From Micromonospora sp. WMMD1082 (lineage in GTDB: Bacteria; Actinomycetota; Actinomycetes; Mycobacteriales; Micromonosporaceae), in contig NZ_JARUBM010000002.1 of the NCBI RefSeq assembly GCF_029626175.1, forward strand, positions 6,217,001 through 6,281,000: a stretch of 64,000 bases of DNA, read 5' to 3'. Under the pieces are notes generated by a model that made no database searches, had not been told where the DNA came from, and saw only the letters and a list, made by a program, of their open reading frames with translations. Below, in pieces: positions 51,680-60,219 of the stretch. A program made the position numbers and the translations under genes. The stretch's first letter is position 1, and each line of letters starts with the position of its first letter.

Positions 51680-52570
51680 ATGTCGAGATTGCGCGCCCTG
51701 GCCGCGCTCGCGGCACTGACGCTCGCCGGCGCGCTGCTGGCGGTCATCCCGTCGACCGCCGCCTCCGCCGCCACCTGCGCCACGCCGTGGCAGTCCTCGG
51801 CCGTCTACACCGGAGGCATGCAGGTCTCCCACAACGGCCGCAACTACCAGGCGAAGTGGTGGACCCAGAACGAGGCCCCACCCGGCACCTCGGGGGTCTG
51901 GCAGGATCTCGGCGCCTGCGGCGGCAGCACCCCGCCGCCCACCAACCCCGGTGGCTTCGTGGTCACCGAGGCCCAGTTCCACCAGATGTTCCCGGGCCGC
52001 AACTCCTTCTACACGTACTCGGGGCTGGTCTCGGCGCTCGGCGCCTACCCGGCGTTCGCCCGGACCGGCGGCGCCACCGTCCAGCGCCAGGAGGCCGCCG
52101 CCTTCCTGGCCAACGTGTACCACGAGACCGGCGGCCTGGTGCACATCGTGGAGCAGAACACGGCGAACTACCCGCACTACTGCGACAGCAGCCAGTCGTA
52201 CGGCTGCCCGGCCGGGCAGGCCGCCTACTACGGGCGCGGGCCGATCCAGCTGAGCTGGAACTTCAACTACAACGCGGCGGGCAACGCCCTCGGGCTGCCG
52301 CTGCTGACCAACCCCTGGTTGGTGCAGAACGACGCCGCCGTGGCCTGGAAGACGGCGATCTGGTACTGGATGACGCAGAACGGCCCCGGCACGATGACCG
52401 CCCACAGCGCGATGGTCAACGGTGCCGGTTTCGGTCAGACCATCCGCAGCATCAACGGCTCGATCGAGTGCAACGGCGGCAACCCCGGCCAGGTGCAGAG
52501 TCGGGTCACCCGGTACCAGCAGTTCGTGGGCATCCTCGGGGTGCCCGCCGGAGCGAACCTCTACTGCTGA
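51680..52570 (+). CDS. Secreted GH19 chitinase with N-terminal CBM5/12
   Basis: 296 aa. Signal peptide (MSRLRALAALAALTLAGALL, cleavage at ASAA), then a CBM5/12 chitin-binding module (WQSSAVYTGGMQVSHNGRNY and KWWTQNEAPP), a Pro/Thr linker and the GH19 catalytic domain. GH19 features: catalytic Glu in NVYHETGGLVHI, the second acidic region EQNTANYPHYCDSS and substrate-cleft segment YYGRGPIQLSWNFNY. It resembles Streptomyces ChiC in layout. It hydrolyses chitin, possibly in fungal walls. GGAAGGAG precedes the ATG. It is divergent from the GH51 gene. Confidence 0.93.
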   Translation: MSRLRALAALAALTLAGALLAVIPSTAASAATCATPWQSSAVYTGGMQVSHNGRNYQAKWWTQNEAPPGTSGVWQDLGACGGSTPPPTNPGGFVVTEAQFHQMFPGRNSFYTYSGLVSALGAYPAFARTGGATVQRQEAAAFLANVYHETGGLVHIVEQNTANYPHYCDSSQSYGCPAGQAAYYGRGPIQLSWNFNYNAAGNALGLPLLTNPWLVQNDAAVAWKTAIWYWMTQNGPGTMTAHSAMVNGAGFGQTIRSINGSIECNGGNPGQVQSRVTRYQQFVGILGVPAGANLYC

Positions 52571-52619
52571 CACCACCCGTCCGGCGCCGCCCCGGTCACC
52601 TCCGGCGGCGTCGGACCGG

Positions 52620-54251
52620 TCAGCCCACCTTCGGGGTGGCCCGATCGATGATCGCGGCGAAGTCGACCCCGGCCGGCAACGTGCCGTACGCGTGCCCCCG
52701 GTCGCCACCGAGCCGGGAGGCGCAGAAGGCGTCGGCGACGGCGGGGTGACCGTGGCGCACCAGGAGCGCGCCCTGGAGCACCAGCGCCAACTGCTCGACC
52801 AGCCGACGGGCGCGTACCTCCAGGTCGGCCGGATCGGCCAGGGCGGCCTGGACCTGGCGTACCGCGGCGTCGAGCCGGGCGTCCGCGCCCGCGGCGGCGC
52901 CCAGCTCGGCGCGGAACGCCGCCATCACCTCGGGCTGGCTGGCCAGCGCGCGCAACACGTCCAGCGCGGCGACGTTGCCGGAGCCCTCCCAGATGGAGTT
53001 CAGCGGCGACTCGCGGAACAGTCGCGGCATGCCGGACTCCTCGACGTAGCCGTTGCCGCCCAGGCACTCCAGCGCCTCGGCGGCGTGCCCCGGCCAGCGC
53101 TTGCAGACCCAGTACTTGCCGACGGCGAGGGCGATCCGCTTGAACGCGGTCTCCCCCGCGTCGCCCCGGGCGGACCGGTCGGTCGCCCCGGCCAGCCGCA
53201 TCATCAGCACGGTCGCCGCCTCGGACTCCACCGCCAGGTCGGCCAGGACGTTGCGCATCAACGGCTGCTCGCTCAGGTACCGGCCGAAGGCCCGGCGGTG
53301 GGCGGCGTGGTGCACGGCGGTGATGAGCCCCTGGCGCATGCCGGCCGCCGCGCCGATCACGCAGTCGAGACGGGTCAGGTTGACCATGTCGATGATGGTG
53401 CGGACGCCCCGACCCTCGTCGCCCACCCGCCAGGCGACCGCGTCGTCGTACTCGACCTCGCTGGAGGCGTTGGACCGGTTGCCGAGCTTGTCCTTCAGCC
53501 GCATCAGCCGCATCGGGTTGCGGCTGCCGTCGGGAAGCACGCGCGGGACGAGGAAGCAGGTGAGCCCGCCCGGCGCCTGGGCGAGCGTGAGGAAGACGTC
53601 GCACATCGGCGCGGAGGTGAACCACTTGTGCCCGACGAGCCGGTAGCCGCCGTCCGGCCCGGGACGCGCCACGGTGGTGTTGGCCCGCACGTCGGAGCCA
53701 CCCTGCTTCTCCGTCATCGACATGCCGGCCAGCAGCCCCCGCTTGGCCAGCGGTACGCGCAACCCGACGTCGTACGTCCGGGCGGTGAGCAGCGGCTCGT
53801 AGCGCGCGGCCAGTTCGGGGGCGTGCCGCAGCGCCGGCACCGCCGCGTACGTCATCGAGATCGGGCAGCCGTGACCGGCGTCCGGGCGCCAGGTGTAGAA
53901 CTTCGCCGCCCGCGCCACGTGCGCACCGGCCCGCTCGTCGGCCCAGGGCGCGGCGTGCAGGCCGTGCTCCACGGCGGTCCGCATCAGCTCGTGCCAGGAC
54001 GGGTGGAACTCGACCTCGTCGACGCGGTGACCGTAGCGGTCGTGGGTACGCAGCACCGGCGGGTGTTCGTTCGCCAGCCGGCCGTGCTCCGCCGCCTGCT
54101 CGGTGCCGGCCAGCCGGCCGAGTGCGTGCAGGTCGGACGTGGCCCAGCCGGCGCCCTCGCGGACCAGCCCGTCGAGCAGGGCGGGATCGTCCGCGACGTC
54201 GTGGCCGGCCAACGGCGGCACCTGGTTGAACACCTCGTGTGTGGTGGTCAC
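52620..54251 (-). CDS. AidB-like acyl-CoA dehydrogenase family protein
   Basis: 543 aa, the length and N-terminal layout of AidB. The opening TTTHEVFNQVPPLAGHDVADDP is the AidB signature region, followed by ACAD segments SMTEKQGGSDVRANTT (FAD side) and ALECLGGNGYVEESGMPRLFRESPLNSIWEGSGNV broken over residues about 420-455. In E. coli AidB binds DNA and protects against alkylation; in actinobacteria many copies are of unknown role. GTG at 54251 overlaps the TetR stop by 4 bp, so the two genes form an operon controlled by the TetR protein. Confidence 0.88.
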   Translation of the reverse strand: MTTTHEVFNQVPPLAGHDVADDPALLDGLVREGAGWATSDLHALGRLAGTEQAAEHGRLANEHPPVLRTHDRYGHRVDEVEFHPSWHELMRTAVEHGLHAAPWADERAGAHVARAAKFYTWRPDAGHGCPISMTYAAVPALRHAPELAARYEPLLTARTYDVGLRVPLAKRGLLAGMSMTEKQGGSDVRANTTVARPGPDGGYRLVGHKWFTSAPMCDVFLTLAQAPGGLTCFLVPRVLPDGSRNPMRLMRLKDKLGNRSNASSEVEYDDAVAWRVGDEGRGVRTIIDMVNLTRLDCVIGAAAGMRQGLITAVHHAAHRRAFGRYLSEQPLMRNVLADLAVESEAATVLMMRLAGATDRSARGDAGETAFKRIALAVGKYWVCKRWPGHAAEALECLGGNGYVEESGMPRLFRESPLNSIWEGSGNVAALDVLRALASQPEVMAAFRAELGAAAGADARLDAAVRQVQAALADPADLEVRARRLVEQLALVLQGALLVRHGHPAVADAFCASRLGGDRGHAYGTLPAGVDFAAIIDRATPKVG

Positions 54252-54847
54252 GGCGAAACTCCCAACGCGCGGTGGATGAAGGTGGTCAGCCCGCCGATGG
54301 TGTCCGGGCCGGCAACGCCGGCGGCCAGCGGGCCCACCATCGCCTCGGCCAGGGCGCCGACCACGGCGGTGGAGGTCAGCTCGGGGTCCTGCGGCGGCAG
54401 CTCCCCGCTGGCCACGCCGTCGGCGACGTAGCCGGCGATGAGCGTGGCGTGGGCGCGCCGGAAGGCCAGCCGCTGCGCCTCGACCGCCGGGTCGACCGGC
54501 TCGGCGAGCAGCGCGTACGCCAGTCGCGGGGACTGCAGGGCACGGCCGGAGAAGGTCTCGATGACCGCGCGGACCCGGGCGGCGGCGCCGGCCTGCCGCG
54601 CGGCGGCCCGGGTGACCGCGTCGACCTCGCGCTGGCTGGCGGTGCGGAACACCTCGGCGAAGAGGTCGGCCTTGGCGGGGAAGTGCCGGTAGACGCTGCC
54701 GGTGGCCACGCCGGCCCGCTCGGCGACGGCGGCGACCGAGCAGCCGGCGTACCCGTGCTCGGCCAGGATGCCGAGGGCGGCGTCGACGATCCGCTCCCGG
54801 GAGGCGGACAGTCGCGCCTTCACCCGCTCGGTGCTCCGGTAGGCCAC
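54248..54847 (-). CDS. TetR-family repressor
   Basis: 199 aa. The N-terminal helix-turn-helix reads SRERIVDAALGILAEHGY and CSVAAVAERAGVATGSVYRHFPAKADLF; the C-terminal helices vary. The GTG start directly abuts a 30-bp inverted repeat (54848-54877), leaving no room for a ribosome-binding site, so a leaderless mRNA starting at the operator edge is likely unless the true start is elsewhere. It is co-transcribed with the AidB-like gene and probably represses both. Confidence 0.87.
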   Translation of the reverse strand: MAYRSTERVKARLSASRERIVDAALGILAEHGYAGCSVAAVAERAGVATGSVYRHFPAKADLFAEVFRTASQREVDAVTRAAARQAGAAARVRAVIETFSGRALQSPRLAYALLAEPVDPAVEAQRLAFRRAHATLIAGYVADGVASGELPPQDPELTSTAVVGALAEAMVGPLAAGVAGPDTIGGLTTFIHRALGVSP

Positions 54848-54877
54848 GCAAGGATTGAATCACCATTCATTCCTTGC
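54848..54877. promoter_or_regulatory. TetR operator of the tetR-aidB operon
   Basis: Inverted repeat with 13-nt arms, GCAAGGATTGAAT and ATTCATTCCTTGC, one mismatch, 4-nt centre CACC. It touches the GTG start of the TetR gene. TGAATGGTGATTCA-like core is typical of TetR sites. Size and position make it the autoregulatory operator. Confidence 0.8.
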
Positions 54878-54894
54878 CGACAAGACCTCACGGC

Positions 54895-55776
54895 TCAGCT
54901 CAGCGACTTGGCGAACCAGTGGTGGGCGTACGGGTTGCTGTTGTACGGCGGGATCTCCTGGTAGCCCGCGCTGCGGTAGAGCCGCATCGCCTCGGTGAGG
55001 CTGCCGTTGGTGTCCAGGCGTACGCTGCCGGCGCCGGCCGCGACCGCGTACCGCTCCAGCTCGTCCAGCAGGCGCCGGCCGACGCCGAGGCCGCGCACCG
55101 ACGCCGACACCCAGAGGCGCTTGATCTCGGCCGGCTCGCCGGGTGGCAGCCGCAGCGCGCCGCAGCCCACCGCCTCGGTCGCGAGGGAGGCGACCAGGAA
55201 CAGACCCGCCGGGGGTACGAGCTCCTGATCGTCGACCGCGCTGCCGGCCGGATCGAAGCCGGCGTCGAACCGCTCGGCGAGTTCCCGCGCGTACGCCCGC
55301 AGGCAGGCCCGGGCGCGCGGCTCACCGGGCTGGCCGGGCGCGATGGTGACCAGTGACGCCATGAGCAGGCGCTCGACCTCGGCCATGGCGGTGGTGAGCC
55401 GGGCCCGCTGGCCGCCGGTGAGCGGCGCCAGCACCGACCAGGCCAACTCGTCGGACTTGCGGTCCAGCAGATCCCACTCGGCGCGACCGGCCTCGGTCAG
55501 CCGGGCGGTGCGTACCCGTCCGTCGCCCTCGCCGGGCCCCACCACGACGAGCCCGTCCCCCTCCAGGGTGCGCAGCAGCCGGCTGAGGTAGCCGGCGTCG
55601 AGATCCAGCCGGGTCCGCAGGGCCGCGACCTCCGCACCCGCCGGCCCGATCTCCCACAGCAACCGCGACTGCGCCAACGGCCGGTCCCGAGCGAGATAGC
55701 TGTCGTCCAGCGCACCCACCCGCTGCGTCACCGTCCGATTGAACCGCCGCACCACGTCAACAAGTCCACGCTCCAC
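54895..55776 (-). CDS. MarR-GNAT fusion protein
   Basis: 293 aa. Residues 1-145 form a MarR winged helix (DAGYLSRLLRTLEGDGLVVV near 62-81, with the wing GEGDGRVRTARLTEAGRAEW) and residues 150-293 a GNAT acetyltransferase with loop VRGLGVGRRLLDELERYA and terminal AMRLYRSAGYQEIPPYNSNPYAHHWF. Such bifunctional regulator/acetyltransferase proteins are common in actinobacteria. Whether the acetyltransferase modifies a small molecule or a protein is unknown. It is close to the TetR gene but on the same strand with its own upstream region. Confidence 0.85.
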   Translation of the reverse strand: MERGLVDVVRRFNRTVTQRVGALDDSYLARDRPLAQSRLLWEIGPAGAEVAALRTRLDLDAGYLSRLLRTLEGDGLVVVGPGEGDGRVRTARLTEAGRAEWDLLDRKSDELAWSVLAPLTGGQRARLTTAMAEVERLLMASLVTIAPGQPGEPRARACLRAYARELAERFDAGFDPAGSAVDDQELVPPAGLFLVASLATEAVGCGALRLPPGEPAEIKRLWVSASVRGLGVGRRLLDELERYAVAAGAGSVRLDTNGSLTEAMRLYRSAGYQEIPPYNSNPYAHHWFAKSLS

Positions 55777-55825
55777 AACCCCTGACTTTAGTCAGATATC
55801 CATCCCACACCCACCCCCATCTCCG

Positions 55826-55896
55826 GCGATCTTGCACTTTCGGTCGACGGATCGCCCCTTATATGGCGTTTGTCACGACAGAAAGCGCAAGATCGC
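55826..55896. repeat. Intergenic palindromic element (21-nt arms, two mismatches)
   Basis: Arms at 55826-55846 (GCGATCTTGCACTTTCGGTC...) and 55876-55896 differ from perfect complementarity at two positions; a second, weaker stem lies inside the loop. It lies between the MarR-GNAT start and the end of the MFS gene. It shares GATC-N11-GTCG and GACA...CGCC wording with the element at 39688. Confidence 0.75.
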
Positions 55897-55904
55897 GGGG
55901 CTGG

Positions 55905-57161
55905 TCAGGGGGGCGGGTGGCGGAGGGTGGCGGAGGTGAGGGTGGTCAGGGCGGTCGTGGCGAGGACGGCGGCGCAGGCGTAGAGGACGGCCGGGGGGTG
56001 TGTGGTCTCGGCGAGGAGGCCGAGCAGGTTGGTCGTCGCCAGCAACGGCAGGCTCTGCACGAGCACGAGCACGGACTGCACCCGGGCCAGATGCGTGACC
56101 GGCGCGGCGGCCAGGATCAGCGGGCCGACGTGCGTGGCGAAGAGTCCGGAGCCGGCACCGACGACCACGCCGGCACCGGCCGCCGCCAGCGGCACGCCGC
56201 CGGCCACCGGCACCGACCACGCCGAGTCGCCGGCCGCGAGCAGAGCCACCCCGATCGCGGCCACCAGCAGACCCGCCGCGGCCACCACGCCCGGCCGGGA
56301 CAGCGCACCGCGCACCACCACGGTCACCGCGACGGCGGCGGTGCCCAGTGCCACCGCCGCGACGACCGCGCCGGTGGCCTGCGGCGACCACGCCCGCTCC
56401 CGGGCCAGCAGCGGTACGAGCAACGAGGAGACCGGCAACAGGAAGCCCGCGGCGACACCGGTCACCAGCAGCGCCGGCCGCAGCGTGTGGTGCCGCCAGC
56501 CGAGGCGCAGCCCGTCCAGCACGGCTGGCCCCACCGGCTGCGGCGCTCGACGATCTTCGGGCGGACGGAGCAGGTCTCCGGGTCGACGGAGCAGCAGCAG
56601 GATCGTCAGCATCACCAGGAAGGTCGCCGCGTTGGCCAGGGCCACCCCGGCGAGCCCGGCCACCGCCAGGACCAGACCACCCAGCGACGGGCCGGCGAAC
56701 ACGGCCAGCTGCCCGGCGAGGTGACGGGCCGACATCGCGCGGGCCAGCGCGCCCGGCGGCACCAGCCGCCGCGGCATCGAGCCCGAACTCGGCAGGTAGA
56801 AGGCATCCACGATCCCGATGGCCAACGCGGTGAGCAGCATCGGCAGCCGAGGATCGACCGGCGACCGGACGGCGACGGCCAGGGTCACGGTGACCACGAC
56901 CATCGCCGCGTCCGCGATCAGCATGACGGGCCAGGCGCCGTACCGGTCGGCCACCGCCCCGCCGACCAGCAACAGCAGGATCCGGGGCAGCGTGATGGCG
57001 GTCAGCACCAGCGCCGCGAAGCGCCCACCGTGCCCCGCCGCCACCCAGGCCATCGCGAACGCCATGGCCTGCACGCCGACCAGGCTCAGCGCGGTGCCGC
57101 CCAGCCACGCCCAGTACGCACCCGGCACCGCCGTCCGGTCACCGGTCGCCACCACCACCAC
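55905..57161 (-). CDS. MFS exporter
   Basis: About 418 aa with twelve predicted membrane helices, for example LGGTALSLVGVQAMAFAMAW and LVLTAITLPRILLLLVGGAV; the loop VADRYGAWPVMLIAD corresponds to the conserved loop 2-3 motif of MFS drug exporters. It is like MFS permeases of the enterobactin/macrolide exporter type. Four consecutive GTG codons (57161, 57158, 57155, 57152) could all initiate; the first is best spaced (about 8 nt) from a GGAGG. The substrate is unknown. It is divergent from the GH127 gene. Confidence 0.84.
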   Translation of the reverse strand: MVVVATGDRTAVPGAYWAWLGGTALSLVGVQAMAFAMAWVAAGHGGRFAALVLTAITLPRILLLLVGGAVADRYGAWPVMLIADAAMVVVTVTLAVAVRSPVDPRLPMLLTALAIGIVDAFYLPSSGSMPRRLVPPGALARAMSARHLAGQLAVFAGPSLGGLVLAVAGLAGVALANAATFLVMLTILLLLRRPGDLLRPPEDRRAPQPVGPAVLDGLRLGWRHHTLRPALLVTGVAAGFLLPVSSLLVPLLARERAWSPQATGAVVAAVALGTAAVAVTVVVRGALSRPGVVAAAGLLVAAIGVALLAAGDSAWSVPVAGGVPLAAAGAGVVVGAGSGLFATHVGPLILAAAPVTHLARVQSVLVLVQSLPLLATTNLLGLLAETTHPPAVLYACAAVLATTALTTLTSATLRHPPP

Positions 57162-57324
57162 GAAGCCCCCTCCGCCCGTCGACCGACACCGGCCGTCGTC
57201 CGGCGGCCACTGTCCGGCCTCGACCGGGTCGAGGGTCAAGCCACGCGCGGGCCGTTCGGGCGCACGTTTCCGCGTCTGGCGGTGCGGAGAAACGACGTCT
57301 TGCGCATCCGCCGCCCGACTGCTT

Positions 57325-57340
57325 ATGTTAGCGATAACAT
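57325..57340. promoter_or_regulatory. LacI-type operator ATGTTAGCGATAACAT
   Basis: 16-bp near-perfect palindrome (arms ATGTTA and TAACAT, centre GCGA) about 125 nt upstream of the GH127 gene. It matches the style of LacI-family arabinose/xylose operators. The remaining gene-free stretch 57162-57462 shows nothing else recognisable. Confidence 0.7.
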
Positions 57341-57462
57341 CGATCGCCTTGCACCGCCCGCCTATGCGCGGACGGTAATCGCACGTGTCCCCGCCGCCCC
57401 GCTGGCCACCACCAGACACCCAGCCCGGTGGCGCTCCCGCACGCGACACCACGGAGGCCGTG

Positions 57463-60189
57463 ATGCCCCACCCGTCCCTCAACCGCCGGCACGTACTCCA
57501 GGCCGCCGGCGCGGCGGTCGTCGCCACCGCCGTCGGTCCGCACCTCGTCGGCGGCTCCGCCGGCGCGGCGCTCCCCCCGGCCCGACCCGACATCGGCGTT
57601 TCCGCGTTCGCCTTCGACCTGGGTCAGGTCCGGCTGACCGCCAGCCGCTGGCTGGACAACCAGAACCGCACCCTGAACTACCTGCGCTTCGTCGACGTCA
57701 ACCGGCTGCTCTACAACTTCCGCGCCAACCATCGCCTCGCCACCGGAGGTGCCCCGGCGACCGGCGGCTGGGAGGCGCCGACGTTCCCGTTCCGCACCCA
57801 CTCCCAGGGGCACTTCCTGAGCGCCTGGTCGCACGCCTGGTCGGTGCTCGGTGACACCACGTGCCGGGACAAGGCCAACGCCATGGTGGCCGAGTTGGCC
57901 CGGTGCCAGGCGAACAACGCCACCGCCGGCTTCAGCACCGGCTATCTCTCCGGGTTCCCCGAGTCCGAGTTCACCGCGGTGGAGGCACGCACCCTGAACA
58001 ACGGCAACGTGCCGTACTACTGCATCCACAAGACGCTGGCCGGCCTGCTCGACGTGTGGCGCCACATCGGCAACACCCAGGCCCGCGACGTTCTCCTCGC
58101 GCTCGCCGGCTGGGTGGACTGGCGCACCGGCCGGCTGACCGCGAGCCAGATGCAGGCCATGCTGGGCACCGAGTTCGGCGGCATGAACGCCGTCCTGGCG
58201 GACCTGTACCAGCAGACCGGTGACGCCCGCTGGTTGACCACCGCCCAGCGGTTCGACCACGCCGCCGTGTTCAACCCCCTCGCCGCCAACTCCGACCAGC
58301 TCAACGGCCTGCACGCCAACACGCAGATCCCGAAGTGGATCGGCGCGGCGCGGGAGTTCAAGGCCACCGGCACCACCCGCTACCGCGACATCGCCAGCAA
58401 CGCGTGGAACATGACCGTCAACACCCGCACCTACGCGATCGGCGGCAACAGCCAGGCCGAACACTTCCGGGCCGCCAACGCGATCGCCGGATACCTGCGC
58501 GCCGACACCTGCGAGGCGTGCAACACGTACAACATGCTGAAGCTGACCCGGGAGTTGTGGCAGCTCGACCCGAACCGGACGGCGTACGTCGACTTCTACG
58601 AGCGTGCGCTGCTCAACCACCTCGTCGGTGCGCAGAACCCGGCCGACAACCACGGGCACATCACGTACTTCACGCCGTTGCACCCCGGCGGGCGGCGCGG
58701 CGTGGGTCCGGCGTGGGGCGGCGGCACCTGGAGCACCGACTACAACTCCTTCTGGTGCTGCCAGGGCACCGGGCTGGAGGCCAACACCACGCTGATGGAC
58801 TCGATCTACTTCCACAACGGCACCACCCTGACGGTGAACCTGTTCATGCCGTCGGTGCTCACCTGGTCCCAGCGCGGGATCACGGTCACACAGACCACCA
58901 GCTACCCCGCCAGCGACACCACGAGCCTGACCGTCAGCGGCAGCGTCGGCGGATCGTGGACGATGCGGATCCGCATCCCCGGCTGGGCGCAGGGCGCCAC
59001 GGTCAGCGTCAACGGCGCCGCGCAGAACATCGCCACCGCGCCCGGCACGTACGCCGTTCTCACCCGCTCCTGGACCTCCGGCGACACGGTGACCGTACGG
59101 CTGCCGATGCGGGTGGTCGTCGAGCCGGCCAACGACAACCCGACCGTCGTGGCGCTCACCTACGGCCCGGCGGTGCTCTCCGGTAACTACGGCAACACCA
59201 CGCTGTCGGCGCTGCCCGCGCTGGCCACCGCCTCGGTCAGCCGGACCAGCAGCACCGCCCTCACCTTCACGGCCACCGCCAACGGCGCCCCGGTCAACCT
59301 GATCCCGTTCTACGACGCGCACGGGCACAACTACACCGTCTACTGGAGCGCCAGCGGCCAGGCCACGTTCCGGCTCGTCAACGCCGCCAGTGGCCTGGTG
59401 CTCGGCATCGAGAACATGTCCACCGCCGATGGCGCCCCGGCGTTGCAGTGGGACGACAACGGCACGCCGGACCACGACTGGCAGCTGGTCGTCGACGGCA
59501 CCGCCGTGCGGTTGCGCAACGCCAACAGCGCCAAGGTGCTCGGTGTCCGGGACATGTCCACCGCCGACAACGCGCAGGTCCTGCAATGGTCGGACACCGG
59601 CACGGCCGATCACCGGTGGACGGTCGTCGACGTCGGCGACGGCTCACACAAGATCCGCAACGGGCACAGCGGCAAGCTGCTGGCGACCCTCAACGGCTCC
59701 ACCGCGCGGGGTGCCCGGGTCGTCCAGGAACCGGACAACGGCACACCGGACAACCAGTGGCGGTTCGTGCCCAACGGCGCCCGCCGGATCCAGAACCTGG
59801 CGACCGGCCTCGTGCTCGGCGTGCGGGACATGTCCACCGCCGACGGCGGTCCGGTGATCCAGTGGGGGGACACCGGCACCGCCGACCACCTCTGGACCGC
59901 GATCGTGGACAGCGGCGGCTACCTGCGGTTGCGCAACTCCCACAGCGGCAAGGTGCTCGGGGTGGAGAACGGCAGCAGCGCCAACGGCGCCCGGGTGGTG
60001 CAGTGGGCGGACAACGGCTCTGCCATGCACCGCTGGCGCCTGCGGTACGGCGCGAACGGGTACTTCCGGATCCAGAACGGCAACGGCGGGCGGGTCCTCG
60101 GCGTCACCGACGCCTCGTCGAGCCAGGGCGCCCAGATCGTGATCTGGGACGACAGCGGCGCCAGCGACCACCGCTGGCGGTTCGTCTAG
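57463..60189 (+). CDS. Secreted GH127-type beta-L-arabinofuranosidase with ricin-type lectin repeats
   Basis: 908 aa. Twin-arginine signal (NRRHVLQAAGAAVVATA). Residues about 45-640 are a GH127/DUF1680 (alpha/alpha)6 barrel: metal and catalytic residues seen in HypBA1 are represented by Glu and Cys in ADTCEACNTYNM and the Cys pair in NSFWCCQGTG, the first being the nucleophile position. The C-terminal 260 residues carry six ricin B-type (CBM13-like) repeats with alternating GKVLGV and QW motifs, the lectin region for arabinan binding. It would release L-arabinose from beta-linked plant glycans. Tat export agrees with a folded metal enzyme. The start ATG has AGG upstream. LacI-type control is indicated by the operator upstream. 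Confidence 0.87.
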   Translation: MPHPSLNRRHVLQAAGAAVVATAVGPHLVGGSAGAALPPARPDIGVSAFAFDLGQVRLTASRWLDNQNRTLNYLRFVDVNRLLYNFRANHRLATGGAPATGGWEAPTFPFRTHSQGHFLSAWSHAWSVLGDTTCRDKANAMVAELARCQANNATAGFSTGYLSGFPESEFTAVEARTLNNGNVPYYCIHKTLAGLLDVWRHIGNTQARDVLLALAGWVDWRTGRLTASQMQAMLGTEFGGMNAVLADLYQQTGDARWLTTAQRFDHAAVFNPLAANSDQLNGLHANTQIPKWIGAAREFKATGTTRYRDIASNAWNMTVNTRTYAIGGNSQAEHFRAANAIAGYLRADTCEACNTYNMLKLTRELWQLDPNRTAYVDFYERALLNHLVGAQNPADNHGHITYFTPLHPGGRRGVGPAWGGGTWSTDYNSFWCCQGTGLEANTTLMDSIYFHNGTTLTVNLFMPSVLTWSQRGITVTQTTSYPASDTTSLTVSGSVGGSWTMRIRIPGWAQGATVSVNGAAQNIATAPGTYAVLTRSWTSGDTVTVRLPMRVVVEPANDNPTVVALTYGPAVLSGNYGNTTLSALPALATASVSRTSSTALTFTATANGAPVNLIPFYDAHGHNYTVYWSASGQATFRLVNAASGLVLGIENMSTADGAPALQWDDNGTPDHDWQLVVDGTAVRLRNANSAKVLGVRDMSTADNAQVLQWSDTGTADHRWTVVDVGDGSHKIRNGHSGKLLATLNGSTARGARVVQEPDNGTPDNQWRFVPNGARRIQNLATGLVLGVRDMSTADGGPVIQWGDTGTADHLWTAIVDSGGYLRLRNSHSGKVLGVENGSSANGARVVQWADNGSAMHRWRLRYGANGYFRIQNGNGGRVLGVTDASSSQGAQIVIWDDSGASDHRWRFV

Positions 60190-60219
60190 GCCGCTCCCGC
60201 CCCGCCGCTGCGCGGACGC

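Noticed and set aside
59380..60180. DNA-level repeats in the 3' part of the GH127 gene (recurring segments such as GACATGTCCACCGCCGA)
   Set aside because: They encode the ricin-type lectin repeats of the protein and stay in frame; they are not mobile repeats.
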